DNA from: Pectobacterium araliae
GTDB taxonomy: Bacteria; Pseudomonadota; Gammaproteobacteria; Enterobacterales; Enterobacteriaceae
Assembly: GCF_037076465.1 (NCBI RefSeq)
Contig: NZ_AP028908.1
Location: 2,480,001-2,544,000, forward strand
DNA length: 64,000 bases
Reading direction: 5' to 3'
The notes beneath the pieces are model-generated. The model saw only the letters and a list, made by a program, of their open reading frames with translations. It searched no databases and was not told the DNA's origin. This document shows, in pieces, positions 9,518 through 17,223 of the stretch. Within the stretch, counting starts at the first letter, position 1. Every line of letters begins with the position of its first letter. A program made the position numbers and the translations under genes.

Positions 9518-10240
9518 GTGACAACGTTTTCTTCTGCTCCCGTGTTAATTACCGGCGGCGCGCGGCGTATTGGGCTGGCGCTGGCGCGTTCGTTTCTGGC
9601 ACAGTCGACCCCGGTCATCATCAGCTACCGCACACCTTACCCCGAACTAGAGACGCTACGGCAAGACGGCGCAATTTGCCTGGCCGCTGATTTTTCCACC
9701 ACGGAAAATATCTATGCGTTTGCGGAGCACGTTCAATCGCTTACGCCGCAGCTACGCGCCATTATTCACAACGCCAGCAGTTGGGCACCAGAAAAGCCCG
9801 GCACGCCATTAGAGCAGACACTGAGCGATATGCTGCAAATTCATGTTTATGCCCCCTATTTACTCAACCAACTGCTGGAACCTTGCCTGCGCGGGCAAGG
9901 TATTGCGGGAGCGGATATTATTCACCTGACAGATTACGTGGTAGAAAAAGGCAGCGAGAAACATATCGCTTATGCTGCCAGCAAAGCCGCGTTGGATAAC
10001 ATGACGCGATCATTTTCCCGCAAGCTGGCACCGGACGTGAAAGTAAACGCCATCGCCCCCAGTTTAATCCTGTTTCAGGAACAGGATGACAACGACTATC
10101 GCCAGCAGGCGCTGGAAAAATCCTTGATGAAAATTGCGCCCGGCGAAGAGGAAATAGTCCAACTAGTGGACTATTTGTTCAAGAGCCGCTATGTCACTGG
10201 GAAGACGCTGGGTGTTGATGGCGGGCGGGCCTTACGTTAA
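9518..10240 (+). CDS. folM: Dihydromonapterin reductase FolM (short-chain dehydrogenase)
   Basis: 240 aa short-chain dehydrogenase. It has an N-terminal Rossmann start ITGGARRIG (variant TGxxxRIG as in FolM), the HNASSW motif, and a catalytic Tyr-Lys pair in HIAYAASKAALDN. The late DYLFKSRYVTGKTLGVDGGRALR block is typical. FolM reduces dihydromonapterin to tetrahydromonapterin and has minor dihydrofolate reductase activity. The start is GTG at 9518, with GAGGAG at 9504-9509 as the ribosome site. It lies directly upstream of rstA, as in E. coli, with a 209-base gap that carries a PhoP-box-like element. Confidence 0.95.
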   Translation: MTTFSSAPVLITGGARRIGLALARSFLAQSTPVIISYRTPYPELETLRQDGAICLAADFSTTENIYAFAEHVQSLTPQLRAIIHNASSWAPEKPGTPLEQTLSDMLQIHVYAPYLLNQLLEPCLRGQGIAGADIIHLTDYVVEKGSEKHIAYAASKAALDNMTRSFSRKLAPDVKVNAIAPSLILFQEQDDNDYRQQALEKSLMKIAPGEEEIVQLVDYLFKSRYVTGKTLGVDGGRALR

Positions 10241-10352
10241 AGCCCCGCGACGTTCCCAGTGGAATAATCGATAATTATGGCGTGATCGTTCTCGATAAAC
10301 AGCAAGAATCGCCTAAAAAAACACGCACCGCAGCTTATCTAATTTTGTAAAA

Positions 10353-10369
10353 TAAACAAATAGTTAACA
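10353..10369 (-). promoter_or_regulatory. PhoP-box-like repeat upstream of rstA
   Basis: Read on the minus strand this is TGTTAA-CTATT-TGTTTA: two half-sites separated by five bases, the PhoP-box pattern (T/G)GTTTA-N5-(T/G)GTTTA, with one base off in the first half. In E. coli rstA is a PhoP-regulated gene, so a PhoP site 80 bases before the start fits. Its inverted orientation relative to rstA lowers confidence. Confidence 0.4.
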
Positions 10370-10449
10370 CCCATTTACGCTTCGCTTCTCGTTTATCTTC
10401 TCCCATCAGGCTATGCTATCAACAGAGAGATAGGGATAACGTAGATACC

Positions 10450-11187
10450 ATGCATAAGATTGTTTTTATAGAAGATGATACCGAGGTGGGAAAATTGATC
10501 GCGGCCTACCTCGGCAAGCATGACATTGATGTTCAGGTTGAAGCTCGCGGCGATCAGGCTCAAGCCTTCATTGAACAGCAGCAGCCCGACCTTGTGCTGC
10601 TGGACATTATGCTACCCGGCAAAGACGGGATGACCATCTGTCGGGAGTTGCGACCACAGTACAGTGGCCCGATTGTGCTGCTGACATCGCTGGACAGCGA
10701 TATGAATCATATTCTGGCACTGGAAATGGGTGCCGATGATTACATTCTGAAAACCACGCCACCCGCCGTCTTGCTCGCCCGCCTGCGCCTGCATTTGCGG
10801 CAATATGCCACCGCGCCACAGCCTGTGGCAGAAAATACCGCGCCCGCAGCGTTGCAGGTGCATAAATCACTGCACTTCGGCCTGCTCTGTATCGACCCGG
10901 TCAACCGGGAAGTGACATTAGGACAAGAGCACATCGTGTTATCCACCGCAGATTTCGATCTCCTCTGGCAGTTGGCGACCCATGCTGGCCACATTATGGA
11001 TCGGGATGCATTGCTGAAAAATCTGCGCGGCGTGACCTACGACGGCATGGATCGCAGTATTGATGTGGCAATTTCCCGCCTGCGTAAAAAACTATACGAC
11101 AACCCGCTGGAGCCATTTCGTATCAAAACCGTGCGTAACAAAGGCTATCTGTTTGCCCCCAATACCTGGGAGAGCGTGACGCTATGA
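10450..11187 (+). CDS. rstA: OmpR-family response regulator RstA
   Basis: 245 aa. The N-terminal receiver has the acidic pocket E8-D9-D10, phospho-acceptor D52 (VLLDIMLPGKDG) and a Lys in the 'DDYILKTTPP' switch. The C-terminal winged-helix DNA-binding domain (about residues 145-238) includes 'LSTADFDLLWQLATHAG' and the recognition part 'DRSIDVAISRLRKKL..NPLEPFRIKTVRNKGYLF'. It overlaps rstB by four bases (ATGA). RstA acts in envelope and acid-stress control; its best-known target, asr, lies just downstream with a matching binding site. Confidence 0.96.
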   Translation: MHKIVFIEDDTEVGKLIAAYLGKHDIDVQVEARGDQAQAFIEQQQPDLVLLDIMLPGKDGMTICRELRPQYSGPIVLLTSLDSDMNHILALEMGADDYILKTTPPAVLLARLRLHLRQYATAPQPVAENTAPAALQVHKSLHFGLLCIDPVNREVTLGQEHIVLSTADFDLLWQLATHAGHIMDRDALLKNLRGVTYDGMDRSIDVAISRLRKKLYDNPLEPFRIKTVRNKGYLFAPNTWESVTL

Positions 11188-12497
11188 GAAAACTGTTCGT
11201 CCAGTTTTTTCTCTTGCTGTTCGCCTGCTTTGTCGTCATGACACTACTGGTCGGGCTGGTCTATAAAGTCACCGCTGAACGTGCCGGGCGTCAGTCCATG
11301 GACGACCTAATGAAAAGTTCGCTGTACCTCATTCGCAATGAGCTACGCGCGATCCCTCCCCGCGAGTGGCATAAAACCATCAGCCAGCTCGACTTAAACC
11401 TCTCGTTCAAGTTGCATATCGAACCCGTGAGCAAATATACGCTCAGCGCCAAGAATCGGCAGCGTCTGAATCAGGGGGAGATTATCGCGCTGGATGACGA
11501 GTACACATTCATCCAACGTATCCCCCGGAGCCACTACGTTCTCGCCGTCGGCCCTATTCCTTATTTGTTCTTCCTGCACGAAATGCGGCTGCTGGATTTG
11601 CTGCTGGTGATGCTGATCGGGCTGTCGCTAGCGTTGCCGGTTTTCTTGTGGATGCGGCCACATTGGCAAGCCATGCTAAAACTGGAAAATGCCGCGCAGC
11701 GTTTAGGGAATGGTCATCTGGAGGAACGTATTCACTTTGATAGCACGTCAAGCCTGTTTCGGCTCGGCGTCGCCTTCAACCGGATGGCTGATAACCTGAA
11801 CCAACTCATCAACAGTAAAAAGCAATTGATTGACAATATCGCGCATGAACTGCGTACACCGCTGGTCAGGCTGCGCTATCGTCTGGCGATGAGCGACAAC
11901 CTGACGGAAGACGAGCAGCAGGCATTAAATCGAGACATTGGTCAACTTGAAGCGCTGATTGACGAACTGCTGACGTATGCCAGGCTCGATCGCCCACAGG
12001 TCACGCTGCATCTTGCTGATATTGATATTCCTTCATGGTTACAGGCAAAAGTTGACGATTTTCGTCTTATTCATCCTGACAAACAGATTTCACTGGAAAT
12101 GCCCCTTTCGGCACAAATTGGTGCGCTTGATTTACGCCTGATGGAACGAGTCCTGAATAACCTGATCGGCAATGGGTTACGCTTCTGCCACCGCCAACTG
12201 CGTATCAGCCTGACGTCCGATGCCGCACATATCGCCTGTCTGCAAGTCGAAGATGACGGACCGGGTATTGCACCAGAAAGCCGCGAAAGCATTTTTGAGC
12301 CGTTTATTCGTCTGGAAGCGGGGATCGAGAACAGCAGCGGTGGATGTGGGCTCGGATTAGCGATTGTTCATGCCATCGCGCGGGCTTACGAAGGCAGCAT
12401 TACCGTGGATGAAAGCGCGCTCGGCGGTGCCCGTTTCCGTTTTTGCTGGCCGGTAAAAACCGCGACAACACAGGCCGCCATCGCCATTCAGCCTTAA
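11184..12497 (+). CDS. rstB: Sensor histidine kinase RstB
   Basis: 437 aa, close to E. coli RstB (433). It has an N-terminal membrane segment (about residues 4-27), a periplasmic sensor region (about 28-135), a second membrane segment (about 137-156) and HAMP. The HisKA box has its His in IDNIAHELRTPLVRLR, followed by a HATPase with N-box 'RVLNNLIGNGLRF', DDGPGI, and 'GCGLGLAIVHAIA'. It autophosphorylates and passes phosphate to RstA, and in E. coli responds to PhoPQ-linked and acid or envelope signals. Start and stop codons are shared with rstA as ATGA. Confidence 0.96.
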   Translation: MRKLFVQFFLLLFACFVVMTLLVGLVYKVTAERAGRQSMDDLMKSSLYLIRNELRAIPPREWHKTISQLDLNLSFKLHIEPVSKYTLSAKNRQRLNQGEIIALDDEYTFIQRIPRSHYVLAVGPIPYLFFLHEMRLLDLLLVMLIGLSLALPVFLWMRPHWQAMLKLENAAQRLGNGHLEERIHFDSTSSLFRLGVAFNRMADNLNQLINSKKQLIDNIAHELRTPLVRLRYRLAMSDNLTEDEQQALNRDIGQLEALIDELLTYARLDRPQVTLHLADIDIPSWLQAKVDDFRLIHPDKQISLEMPLSAQIGALDLRLMERVLNNLIGNGLRFCHRQLRISLTSDAAHIACLQVEDDGPGIAPESRESIFEPFIRLEAGIENSSGGCGLGLAIVHAIARAYEGSITVDESALGGARFRFCWPVKTATTQAAIAIQP

Positions 12498-12556
12498 CAC
12501 CAAAACCGCGGTGCTTCCGCTGTCTTTCAATTGGTTCTTCGCTTTCCCCCGGCTTG

Positions 12557-12570
12557 TACATTAAGTTACA
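12557..12570 (+). promoter_or_regulatory. RstA box upstream of asr
   Basis: TACATTAAGTTACA differs at one position from the published RstA consensus TACATNTNGTTACA. It sits 107 bases before the asr start codon, where an activator site is expected. Together with rstAB immediately upstream, it predicts direct RstA activation of asr. Confidence 0.8.
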
Positions 12571-12676
12571 CGCCGAAACCAATCACTCACTGAAGCCCCC
12601 CGCTGTTTCTTCTATTCTCTTTTCACCGGCCCAACCGAGGGCTACGAAACGTGAATGAGATAACGAGGAAATGATG

Positions 12677-13093
12677 ATGAATAAAGTATTAGTGATGATC
12701 GCAGGTGCAGCTCTGGGTCTGTCCTCTGTCGCATTTGCTGCGGATACCGTCACCAGCGCACCAACTCAACCTTCTGTGGCGGCCACCACCTCAGCTCCAG
12801 CTAAAGCAGTGCACCATAAAAAGCAGGTGAAGAAAGCGAAGCCAGCAGCTGAACAGAAAGCGCAAGCAGCCAAGAAACAGGTGAAGAAAGCAAAATCCGC
12901 TCCTGCACAGAAAGCGCAGGCGGCCAAGAAACATGTGAAAAAAGCGAAACCCGCTCCTGCACAGAAAGCACAAGCGGCTAAGAAACATGTGAAGAAAGCA
13001 AAATCCGCTCCTGCACAGAAAGCACAAGCGGCTAAGAAACACGTGAAGAAAGCGAAAACGGTAAAACCCGCTGATACCACGCCAGCGGCGTAA
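12677..13093 (+). CDS. asr: Acid shock protein Asr precursor, with tandem repeats
   Basis: 138 aa from the third of three consecutive in-frame ATGs (12671, 12674, 12677). Only the last is well spaced from the GAGGA at 12665-12669. A signal peptide ends at AFA near residue 21. The mature protein is almost entirely Lys, Ala and Gln, built from an 18-residue unit ([18 protein letters not shown]) repeated about four times. Asr is a basic periplasmic protein made under acid stress and needed for acid survival in E. coli (102 aa precursor there). The longer form reflects more repeat copies. The upstream RstA box and rstAB point to RstA control. A strong terminator follows. Confidence 0.93.
   Translation: MNKVLVMIAGAALGLSSVAFAADTVTSAPTQPSVAATTSAPAKAVHHKKQVKKAKPAAEQKAQAAKKQVKKAKSAPAQKAQAAKKHVKKAKPAPAQKAQAAKKHVKKAKSAPAQKAQAAKKHVKKAKTVKPADTTPAA
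12818..13057 (+). repeat. In-frame 54-bp tandem repeats in asr
   Basis: Four to five copies of a 54-base unit (18 codons) encoding KK(Q/H)VKKAK(P/S)A(P/A)xQKAQAA. The last copies are nearly identical at DNA level, indicating recent expansion or homogenisation. Copy number is likely to vary between strains. Exact boundaries are approximate. Confidence 0.85.
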
Positions 13094-13146
13094 TTGACCA
13101 GTCCGGTTTAACTCTCGCCACGAAAAGCCGCTGTAGAGTCATCATC

Positions 13147-13174
13147 AAACACCCGGTTCCCCGGGTGTTTATTT
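13147..13174 (+). terminator. Rho-independent terminator of asr
   Basis: AAACACCCGG (13147-13156), loop TTCC, CCGGGTGTTT (13161-13170), then ATTT. The 10-bp stem is perfect, GC-rich at its top, and lies 54 bases after the stop codon. Confidence 0.85.
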
Positions 13175-13498
13175 CATGGGGGAAAGGGAACATGATGCGA
13201 CGCTACTCATTCGAAATTATGCTATCCCTCGTTCTACTCTGTGGAATGATCACTCTGAGTTTTTTTCTCTAGTTATCAACATTTCTCAGCCACACCGCTA
13301 CCTACGCATTCTCGCGATGAGTAAACACCTCAACCTATCCGCCAAACACGGCCACCCGAAGATAGGCGTAATAATCTGATTTAAAAATAACTATTTAATA
13401 ATCTCTCGGATTGCTAAACCAAGGTTTAGGCACAGTAAAGTTTTATCACGCGATGCCGTTTATATCATTACACACCAGGCAACACCGAGATAATCATA
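13175..13498. other. Gap between asr and the pilin-like gene
   Basis: About 320 bases with no supported gene. A 67-codon open frame at 13176-13379 has no ribosome site and no recognisable protein features. The region is AT-rich and presumably carries the promoter of the gene at 13499. Confidence 0.4.
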
Positions 13499-13795
13499 AT
13501 GATAAAAATCCTGCAACCATCAGCCCTATTGCTCTGCATGATGGCTGCCACACCATATACCTTCGCCTCATCATCTTCATCGACAGGTATCATTCGCTTT
13601 GTGGGTGCCATCGTCGAACCCGTCTGCGATGTTACCGCACTGTCAAGCAATGTGACCGTCAGTTGCGCACGACAAGGGGAAGTGCAAACGCTGCAAGTTA
13701 AAAACGGTTTGCATACGTTGCCACAAGGCATCGGTTCTGTGAGTTCAAAGAACCTGAGTTCACAGGTACGTATCGTGACGGTGAGTTACGAATAA
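13499..13795 (+). CDS. Short secreted pilin-like protein (98 aa)
   Basis: 98 aa with a signal peptide (MIKIL..., cleavage near TFA-SS). The mature start GIIRFVGAIVEPVCDV follows the 'G-x-I-x-F-x-G-x-I-V-x-x-x-C' pattern of the donor/A-strand region of chaperone-usher pilins. A second Cys in VTVSCAR could give the usual disulfide. The C-terminus IVTVSYE resembles a pilin final beta-strand, which ends with Tyr near the penultimate position. At about 75 mature residues it is half the length of a normal pilin (about 150). No usher or chaperone gene is nearby. It could be a minimal or internally deleted subunit, or a separate small family. The function is not established. Confidence 0.55.
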   Translation: MIKILQPSALLLCMMAATPYTFASSSSSTGIIRFVGAIVEPVCDVTALSSNVTVSCARQGEVQTLQVKNGLHTLPQGIGSVSSKNLSSQVRIVTVSYE

Positions 13796-14042
13796 AACCG
13801 ATGAAACGAAAGCGCTCACCACAATGCTTCGTTTATGCTGGTTCAAGGGCGCGATGCCACGCAAGATCGCGGCGCCGCACTCATCACATAGCGAACAGGG
13901 CTAATCATCCATAAAATAGACACCTTTTACACTCGATAACATTTTAATTTCCCGCGCCACACCAACAATTACATCTATAGTTAAGGCAACACGCTATATT
14001 TAGCGCCTCAGAATGACGTTCATCATAAGGTCCATTGACGAC

Positions 14043-14858
14043 ATGCGCCTATCAGCCTGGTTGCTATGTTCATTATCCTTCATTGCCCCATTAAGTTGGG
14101 CTGAATCAGTATCAACAGACGCCGCAACACAGCAAAAAATTTTATTTTTTAACCACGACGATCGGGATATCGTTCCCGACACGACAGTCTGGCCATGGCA
14201 AGCCATTGGGCAATTGGAAACCGCCAGTGGCAATCTCTGTACCGCTACGCTTATTTCCCCCCATTTGGCGCTGACAGCGGGGCATTGCGTGGTTACGCCT
14301 CCGGCCGGCGAAATAGATAAACCCATCGCGCTGCGCTTTCTCGCGACAAAAAATGGATGGCGTTATGAAACAACGGAAATTGAAGCGCTGGCGAATAAAA
14401 CGCTCGCCAAAAAATTGAAAGCTGACGGCGAGGGATGGATCGTTCCGCCGTCAGCCGCACCGCTGGATTACGCCCTGATTCGGCTAAAGCAAACACCGCC
14501 AGGAATTCGCCCGCTTCCCCTATGGCAAGGTAGCCGTCAGGCATTAATGCAGGCATTGCGAGACAGCGGTCAGCACGTCACACAAGCGGGTTACCCAGAG
14601 GATCACCAGGACACACTTTATCGTCATCAGGATTGCTTAATCACCGGTTGGGTTCAAGCTGCCGTTCTGGCACATCAGTGCGATACGCTGCCTGGCGATA
14701 GCGGTTCCCCGCTCATGTTAAACTCAGCGACAGGTTGGGTGTTGATGGGAATCCAAAGCTCAGCCCCCGACGCCAGTGAACGCGATCGGGCCGATAATCG
14801 TGCGGTTTCCGTTACTGCCATTCGCCAACAGTTAGAAACGCTGGCAAAACAGCGCTAA
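14043..14858 (+). CDS. Secreted trypsin-like (V8/glutamyl-endopeptidase-type) serine protease
   Basis: 271 aa from the ATG at 14043, which gives a clean signal peptide (cleavage near SWA-ES, residue 20); an ATG 30 bases upstream would add a polar tail. The chymotrypsin-fold triad is visible: His81 in LTAGHC, Asp142 in LDYALIRL, Ser220 in PGDSGSPL. Two Cys pairs are plausible (C66/C82 and C198/C213). The DxxLIRL and GDSGSP arrangement resembles V8-like S1B proteases. It is probably exported to the periplasm, with later secretion unknown; the substrate is unknown. It stands alone between the pilin-like gene and a c-di-GMP protein. An exoprotease would suit a soft-rot pathogen, but that is inference. 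Confidence 0.8.
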   Translation: MRLSAWLLCSLSFIAPLSWAESVSTDAATQQKILFFNHDDRDIVPDTTVWPWQAIGQLETASGNLCTATLISPHLALTAGHCVVTPPAGEIDKPIALRFLATKNGWRYETTEIEALANKTLAKKLKADGEGWIVPPSAAPLDYALIRLKQTPPGIRPLPLWQGSRQALMQALRDSGQHVTQAGYPEDHQDTLYRHQDCLITGWVQAAVLAHQCDTLPGDSGSPLMLNSATGWVLMGIQSSAPDASERDRADNRAVSVTAIRQQLETLAKQR

Positions 14859-15362
14859 CGTCCATGGCGTAAAGGCCTCCGTCAGGGGAAACACGATTCA
14901 GGATACCGTCTGACACCGTCATTTCCCCGCCTGCTTTATGGTATAAAAAATATCTGTTCTATTCTTATCAGAGTAAATAAGAGAAGCTAACGCACATGGG
15001 GTTTGAAAGTATGACGGGAATATCATCCATATTGTTGTGATCCACAGCAGGCATGACAATTATCAACATTCTATTTTTACCCCATGGAAAATGTCTTTTT
15101 TATAATTAGATTATTATTTATTCGCAGAGCACGTCCTCAGTTAACACGCTCATTCCCCGTTCAATCCATTGAAAAAAATCAAAAATTTATACTGTGCACT
15201 AGGCGTCGAAAACAGCGATTAAGTCAAATAATCCTTAGGATCTTAACTGAAAGATAAAAGTGGTATAATAAGTTACCTCAACTTTTAACCTCTATGTTAT
15301 TGTGTCGCCGTTAAATTAAATTGATGTCGTCGCGATTATTATTGCGGAAAGGAAGAGTTTAC
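14859..15362. other. Long gap upstream of the GAF-GGDEF-EAL gene
   Basis: 504 AT-rich bases with no supported gene on either strand. It holds a probable sigma70 promoter near 15242-15269 and a good ribosome site (GGAAG) just before 15363. A GGGGAAA/TTTCCCC pair around 14886-14934 may form a loose terminator for the protease gene. Confidence 0.5.
15242..15269 (+). promoter_or_regulatory. Probable sigma70 promoter of the GAF-GGDEF-EAL gene
   Basis: A perfect -10 hexamer TATAAT (15264-15269) is preceded, at 16-base spacing, by CTTAAC as a weak -35. It lies about 95 bases before the start codon. It is supported only by motif match. Confidence 0.4.
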
Positions 15363-17141
15363 ATGTTAAAACATTTGAACCACGATGAAAAAAAACGCAT
15401 GCAGACTCTCGACGAATTACAGAAATCCGATATATCTCAAGATGATATTCTTCATAAACTCACGAAACTCGCCTGCGAACTGCTCGAAACCCCGACAGCG
15501 CTTGTGACGCTCACTGGCACTCATTCTCTACATATTAAAGCAAAAAACCATTTTCCTCTGGATGATATGGATAAAATCGGTTCTTTTGATCATTTCATCG
15601 TACAAACAGGACAACATTTCGTCTGCCCCGATGCCACTCAAGACAACCGCTTTAACGATAGTCCCTATGTAACCGGAAAGCCTTTTATCCGTTTCTATGC
15701 TGGCGTTCCACTTAAGACTAAAGAAGGCTATTCCATCGGTACGTTCTGCGTCATTGATTATGTTCCGCGCACGTTCAGTAAGATTCAACTGCGTTTACTG
15801 CATGACTTAGCCGCGATTGCCTTGGTTTTAATCGAATACCGTAACGCGATTGGGCTGATTGATGGCGTCACCCTATTACCCAACCGCCAGCGTCTGATTG
15901 ACGACATTAGCCACATTACCGACATTCACGAACGCTACCTGCTTATCCTGATTGATACTATCGATATTTCTTACGCCTATGAAATGGGATGTGCGCTAGG
16001 TATGCCGACCGTAGAAGGCCTACTAAAAGATATCGGCACCTTCCTGCGTCTCAGTTTAAGTTCATCAGATAGCCTTTACTGTGCAGCCGTGGGCCGATTC
16101 GCTCTGCTAGTGAAGGCAGATAAAAAAGCACAGATTCTGGCAGAGCTCGATGCCTGCGCAGAGCGGATTCATGAAAGCATCGCCAGCCATATCCCGCTTA
16201 AACTGGAATTTTTCGTCGGGTACACTGAATTCCAGGTTCCGACCAGCGAACCGCAACGTATTTTGCGTGAATCCATGAGTGCCCTACGCGTCGCCATAAC
16301 CAAAAACATTCGCCAGTTCGCTTATGAACCCGAGGCCGATAAAGCCCAACAAATCGCGTTTACCCTGCTCAATGAGTTAGCCGACGTGGTACAGAATAAT
16401 AAGCCGGGTCTTTATTTGGTGTACCAGCCGAAGTTGAGTATTAAAACCAATACCGTTATTGGTGCCGAAGCGCTGATTCGCTGGCGTCATCCCGAACTGG
16501 GCGAAATTTACCCCGACCAGTTTATTCCGCTCGCGGAAGGAACGACATTGATGCGCCCATTAACTGACTGGGTTACCCGACAGGCAGCAAGCCAGGTGAA
16601 ACAGTGGCGTCAAGAGGGAGTAAACTTCCCGGTATCAATAAATGTCTCTGCCAGAAATTTTTCTGAGAATGACTTCATCCCACGTCTTGTCGCCATTCTG
16701 GACAGCCACGGACTCACTCCTCAGGATATTGACATCGAGTGTGTCGAAACGCAGAAAATCATTGAAAGTGCGGAAACACTCGCCACCATCCAAACGCTGA
16801 AACAGATGGGGTTTACGATCGCTCTCGATGATTTTGGCACGGGGTATAGCAACTTAAGCTACCTGCGCAATATCCCCTCGACGGTGATAAAGTTAGATAA
16901 GTCACTGATTAAAGATATAAAAACTGACCGTAAAAGCCGCGTCATTGTGCAATCTATTATCAGCATGTTGCACAAACTGGATTATATCGTGCTGGCTGAA
17001 GGCGTGGAGAATAAGGAAACGCTCGAACACCTGGCTCGTTTTGGCTGTGATGAAGTACAAGGTTATTATTTTTCCCGACCGATCCTACCAGAAGCCTTCA
17101 TTACCTGGATGGATGAGTACGCCTCACGCACGTCAGAATAG
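15363..17141 (+). CDS. Cytoplasmic c-di-GMP phosphodiesterase, GAF-(degenerate GGDEF)-EAL
   Basis: 592 aa from the ATG at 15363 (GGAAG upstream); there are no membrane segments. Domains: GAF (about 20-150), GGDEF-like (about 157-320) and EAL (about 330-580). The GGDEF domain begins with a normal DGVTLLPNRQRL, but the active-site motif is replaced by VGRFA near 233, so it should not make c-di-GMP. The EAL domain keeps the signature E359-A-L, N in SINVSA, E in IDIECVE, DDFGTGYS, K in VIKLDKSL, and EGVE, so phosphodiesterase activity is likely. The GAF ligand is unknown. It is convergent with hrpA. In this kind of organism such proteins commonly tune motility and virulence, but no target can be read here. 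Confidence 0.87.
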   Translation: MLKHLNHDEKKRMQTLDELQKSDISQDDILHKLTKLACELLETPTALVTLTGTHSLHIKAKNHFPLDDMDKIGSFDHFIVQTGQHFVCPDATQDNRFNDSPYVTGKPFIRFYAGVPLKTKEGYSIGTFCVIDYVPRTFSKIQLRLLHDLAAIALVLIEYRNAIGLIDGVTLLPNRQRLIDDISHITDIHERYLLILIDTIDISYAYEMGCALGMPTVEGLLKDIGTFLRLSLSSSDSLYCAAVGRFALLVKADKKAQILAELDACAERIHESIASHIPLKLEFFVGYTEFQVPTSEPQRILRESMSALRVAITKNIRQFAYEPEADKAQQIAFTLLNELADVVQNNKPGLYLVYQPKLSIKTNTVIGAEALIRWRHPELGEIYPDQFIPLAEGTTLMRPLTDWVTRQAASQVKQWRQEGVNFPVSINVSARNFSENDFIPRLVAILDSHGLTPQDIDIECVETQKIIESAETLATIQTLKQMGFTIALDDFGTGYSNLSYLRNIPSTVIKLDKSLIKDIKTDRKSRVIVQSIISMLHKLDYIVLAEGVENKETLEHLARFGCDEVQGYYFSRPILPEAFITWMDEYASRTSE

Positions 17142-17223
17142 CATCATCCGTACTAATAACATCGCCGCCAAAGCAAGATGTTGCAGTCGGCAGCCAATGC
17201 CGCCGACCTGCACACCAGAGACA

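Noticed and set aside
12766..13080. 104-codon minus-strand frame rich in Phe/Cys/Ala opposite asr
   Set aside because: It is the reverse translation of the asr repeats and has no ribosome site; asr is clearly the real gene.
13176..13379. 67-codon frame after asr
   Set aside because: No ribosome site, begins inside the terminator tail, no protein features.
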